Assembly: GCF_013155335.1 (NCBI RefSeq) | Contig: NZ_JABJQZ010000002.1 | Location: 186,001 to 250,000, forward strand | Direction: 5' to 3' | Source of the DNA: Nocardioides sp. zg-1230 | GTDB taxonomy: Bacteria; Actinomycetota; Actinomycetes; Propionibacteriales; Nocardioidaceae | Length of the DNA stretch: 64,000 nucleotides | Shown: piece by piece, positions 63,432 to 64,000 of the stretch | Layout of the letters: every line of letters starts with the position of its first letter | Position numbering within the stretch: the first letter of the stretch is position 1 | Notes under the pieces: model-generated | What the model was told of the DNA's origin: nothing | The model's input: only the letters and a program-made list of their open reading frames with translations | Databases searched by the model: none | Translations under genes and position numbers: made by a program

Positions 63432-64000
63432 ATGTTGGAGATCAGGGAGCTGACCAGGCGGTTCGGGGACAACGTCGCCGTGGACCACGTGTCGTTCGAC
63501 GTGCCGGCCGGGTTGATGACCGGCTTCGTCGGCGGCAACGGCGCAGGCAAGACCACGACCATGCGGATGGTGATGGGCGTGCTCGGCATCGACGAGGGGG
63601 AGGTGCTGTGGCAGGGCCGGCCGATCACGCGGCTGGACCGCCGCCGGATCGGCTACATGCCCGAGGAGCGCGGCCTCTACCCGAAGCAGCCGATCCTCGA
63701 CCAGCTCGTCTACATCGCCCAGCTCAAGGGTATGGAGCGGGTCGCCGCCCGCACCCAGGTGACCGAGCTGCTGGAGCGGTTCGGGCTGGGGGAGCGGACC
63801 AAGGACCACCTGGAGAAGCTGTCGCTGGGCAACCAGCAGCGGGTGCAGATCATCGCCTCGGTGCTGCCCCGGCCGGCCGCGCTCATGCTCGACGAGCCCT
63901 TCTCGGGGCTGGACCCGAGGGCGGTCGACTCGATGGTCGACCTGCTCCGCGAGTACACCCGTGACGGCGTGCCGGTCCTCTTCTCCAGCCACCAGCTCGA
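63432..64000 (+). CDS. ABC transporter ATP-binding protein (partial, cut by window edge)
   Basis: 189 complete codons visible. Walker A FVGGNGAGKTTTMRM, Q-loop region IGYMPEERGLYPKQPILDQL, signature-like LSLGNQQRVQIIASVL, Walker B ALMLDEPFSGLDP and switch region FSSHQL. The pattern is that of ABC-2/Nat-type export ATPases. The ATG at 63432 is seven bases after TAGCGT (63419-63424), so it is preferred to an ATG two codons earlier. Follows the two-component genes by 81 bp. The permease would lie beyond the window. Confidence 0.9.
   Translation, partial: MLEIRELTRRFGDNVAVDHVSFDVPAGLMTGFVGGNGAGKTTTMRMVMGVLGIDEGEVLWQGRPITRLDRRRIGYMPEERGLYPKQPILDQLVYIAQLKGMERVAARTQVTELLERFGLGERTKDHLEKLSLGNQQRVQIIASVLPRPAALMLDEPFSGLDPRAVDSMVDLLREYTRDGVPVLFSSHQL

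Overview
The window is very GC-rich, has many GTG starts, and is densely packed. Many genes have a TANNNT box only 6-7 bases before the start codon, as in leaderless transcripts. Families such as a SARP-type regulator, IdeR-like iron control, a quinone reductase of the mycobacterial LpdA type and DUF2252 point to an actinobacterium, most likely a Nocardioides-like member of the Propionibacteriales. This placement is inferred from sequence character and gene content, not from a search. I saw no rRNA, tRNA, insertion sequence, phage or CRISPR array.

Positions 1-32400 are dominated by nucleoside uptake and catabolism: a BMP-type nucleoside ABC importer (two permeases, tandem ATPase, lipoprotein), cytidine deaminase, thymidine phosphorylase, adenosine deaminase, a uridine-kinase-like protein, deoxyribose-phosphate aldolase followed by two aldehyde dehydrogenase genes, a PGM2-like phosphosugar mutase and purine nucleoside phosphorylase. 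Together they can import nucleosides, deaminate them, release pentose-1-phosphate, isomerise it to the 5-phosphate, cleave deoxyribose-5-phosphate and oxidise the acetaldehyde. Between them lie two paralogous membrane proteins that fuse a solute-binding-like region to a von Willebrand A domain, a YidC-like insertase with a small partner, a NYN/OST-HTH protein, a secreted propeller-amidohydrolase, thiol peroxidase, DUF2252, and a MerR-regulated aldo/keto reductase.

Positions 32400-49300 hold a dihydrolipoyl dehydrogenase coupled to a quinone-reductase homologue, an Fpg/Nei glycosylase, a SpoIID-type protein with an SGNH lipoprotein, pyruvate carboxylase, a TetR/epimerase divergent pair with two operator-like palindromes, the biotin carboxylase/carrier subunit of an acyl-CoA carboxylase, and a large SARP-type regulator with an ATPase domain.

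Positions 49300-58625 form the most unusual block, all on the minus strand: an Fe(III)-type ABC importer under a likely IdeR/DtxR box, overlapping a single protein that fuses an adenylation domain, a carrier domain and a membrane acyltransferase-3 domain, followed by an MMPL exporter and a hemerythrin-like protein. Three 7-bp repeats at an exact 11-bp pitch, the layout of SARP sites, precede the MMPL gene, and the SARP-type gene lies next to this block.

Positions 58625-64000 contain a decayed LLM-flavin oxidoreductase, an acyl-CoA dehydrogenase behind a perfect palindrome, a ribbon-helix-helix/MazF toxin-antitoxin pair, a YnfA-like protein, a two-component system, and the start of an ABC-type efflux ATPase. 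Two genes are cut by the window edges: the second importer permease at the left and this ATPase at the right.
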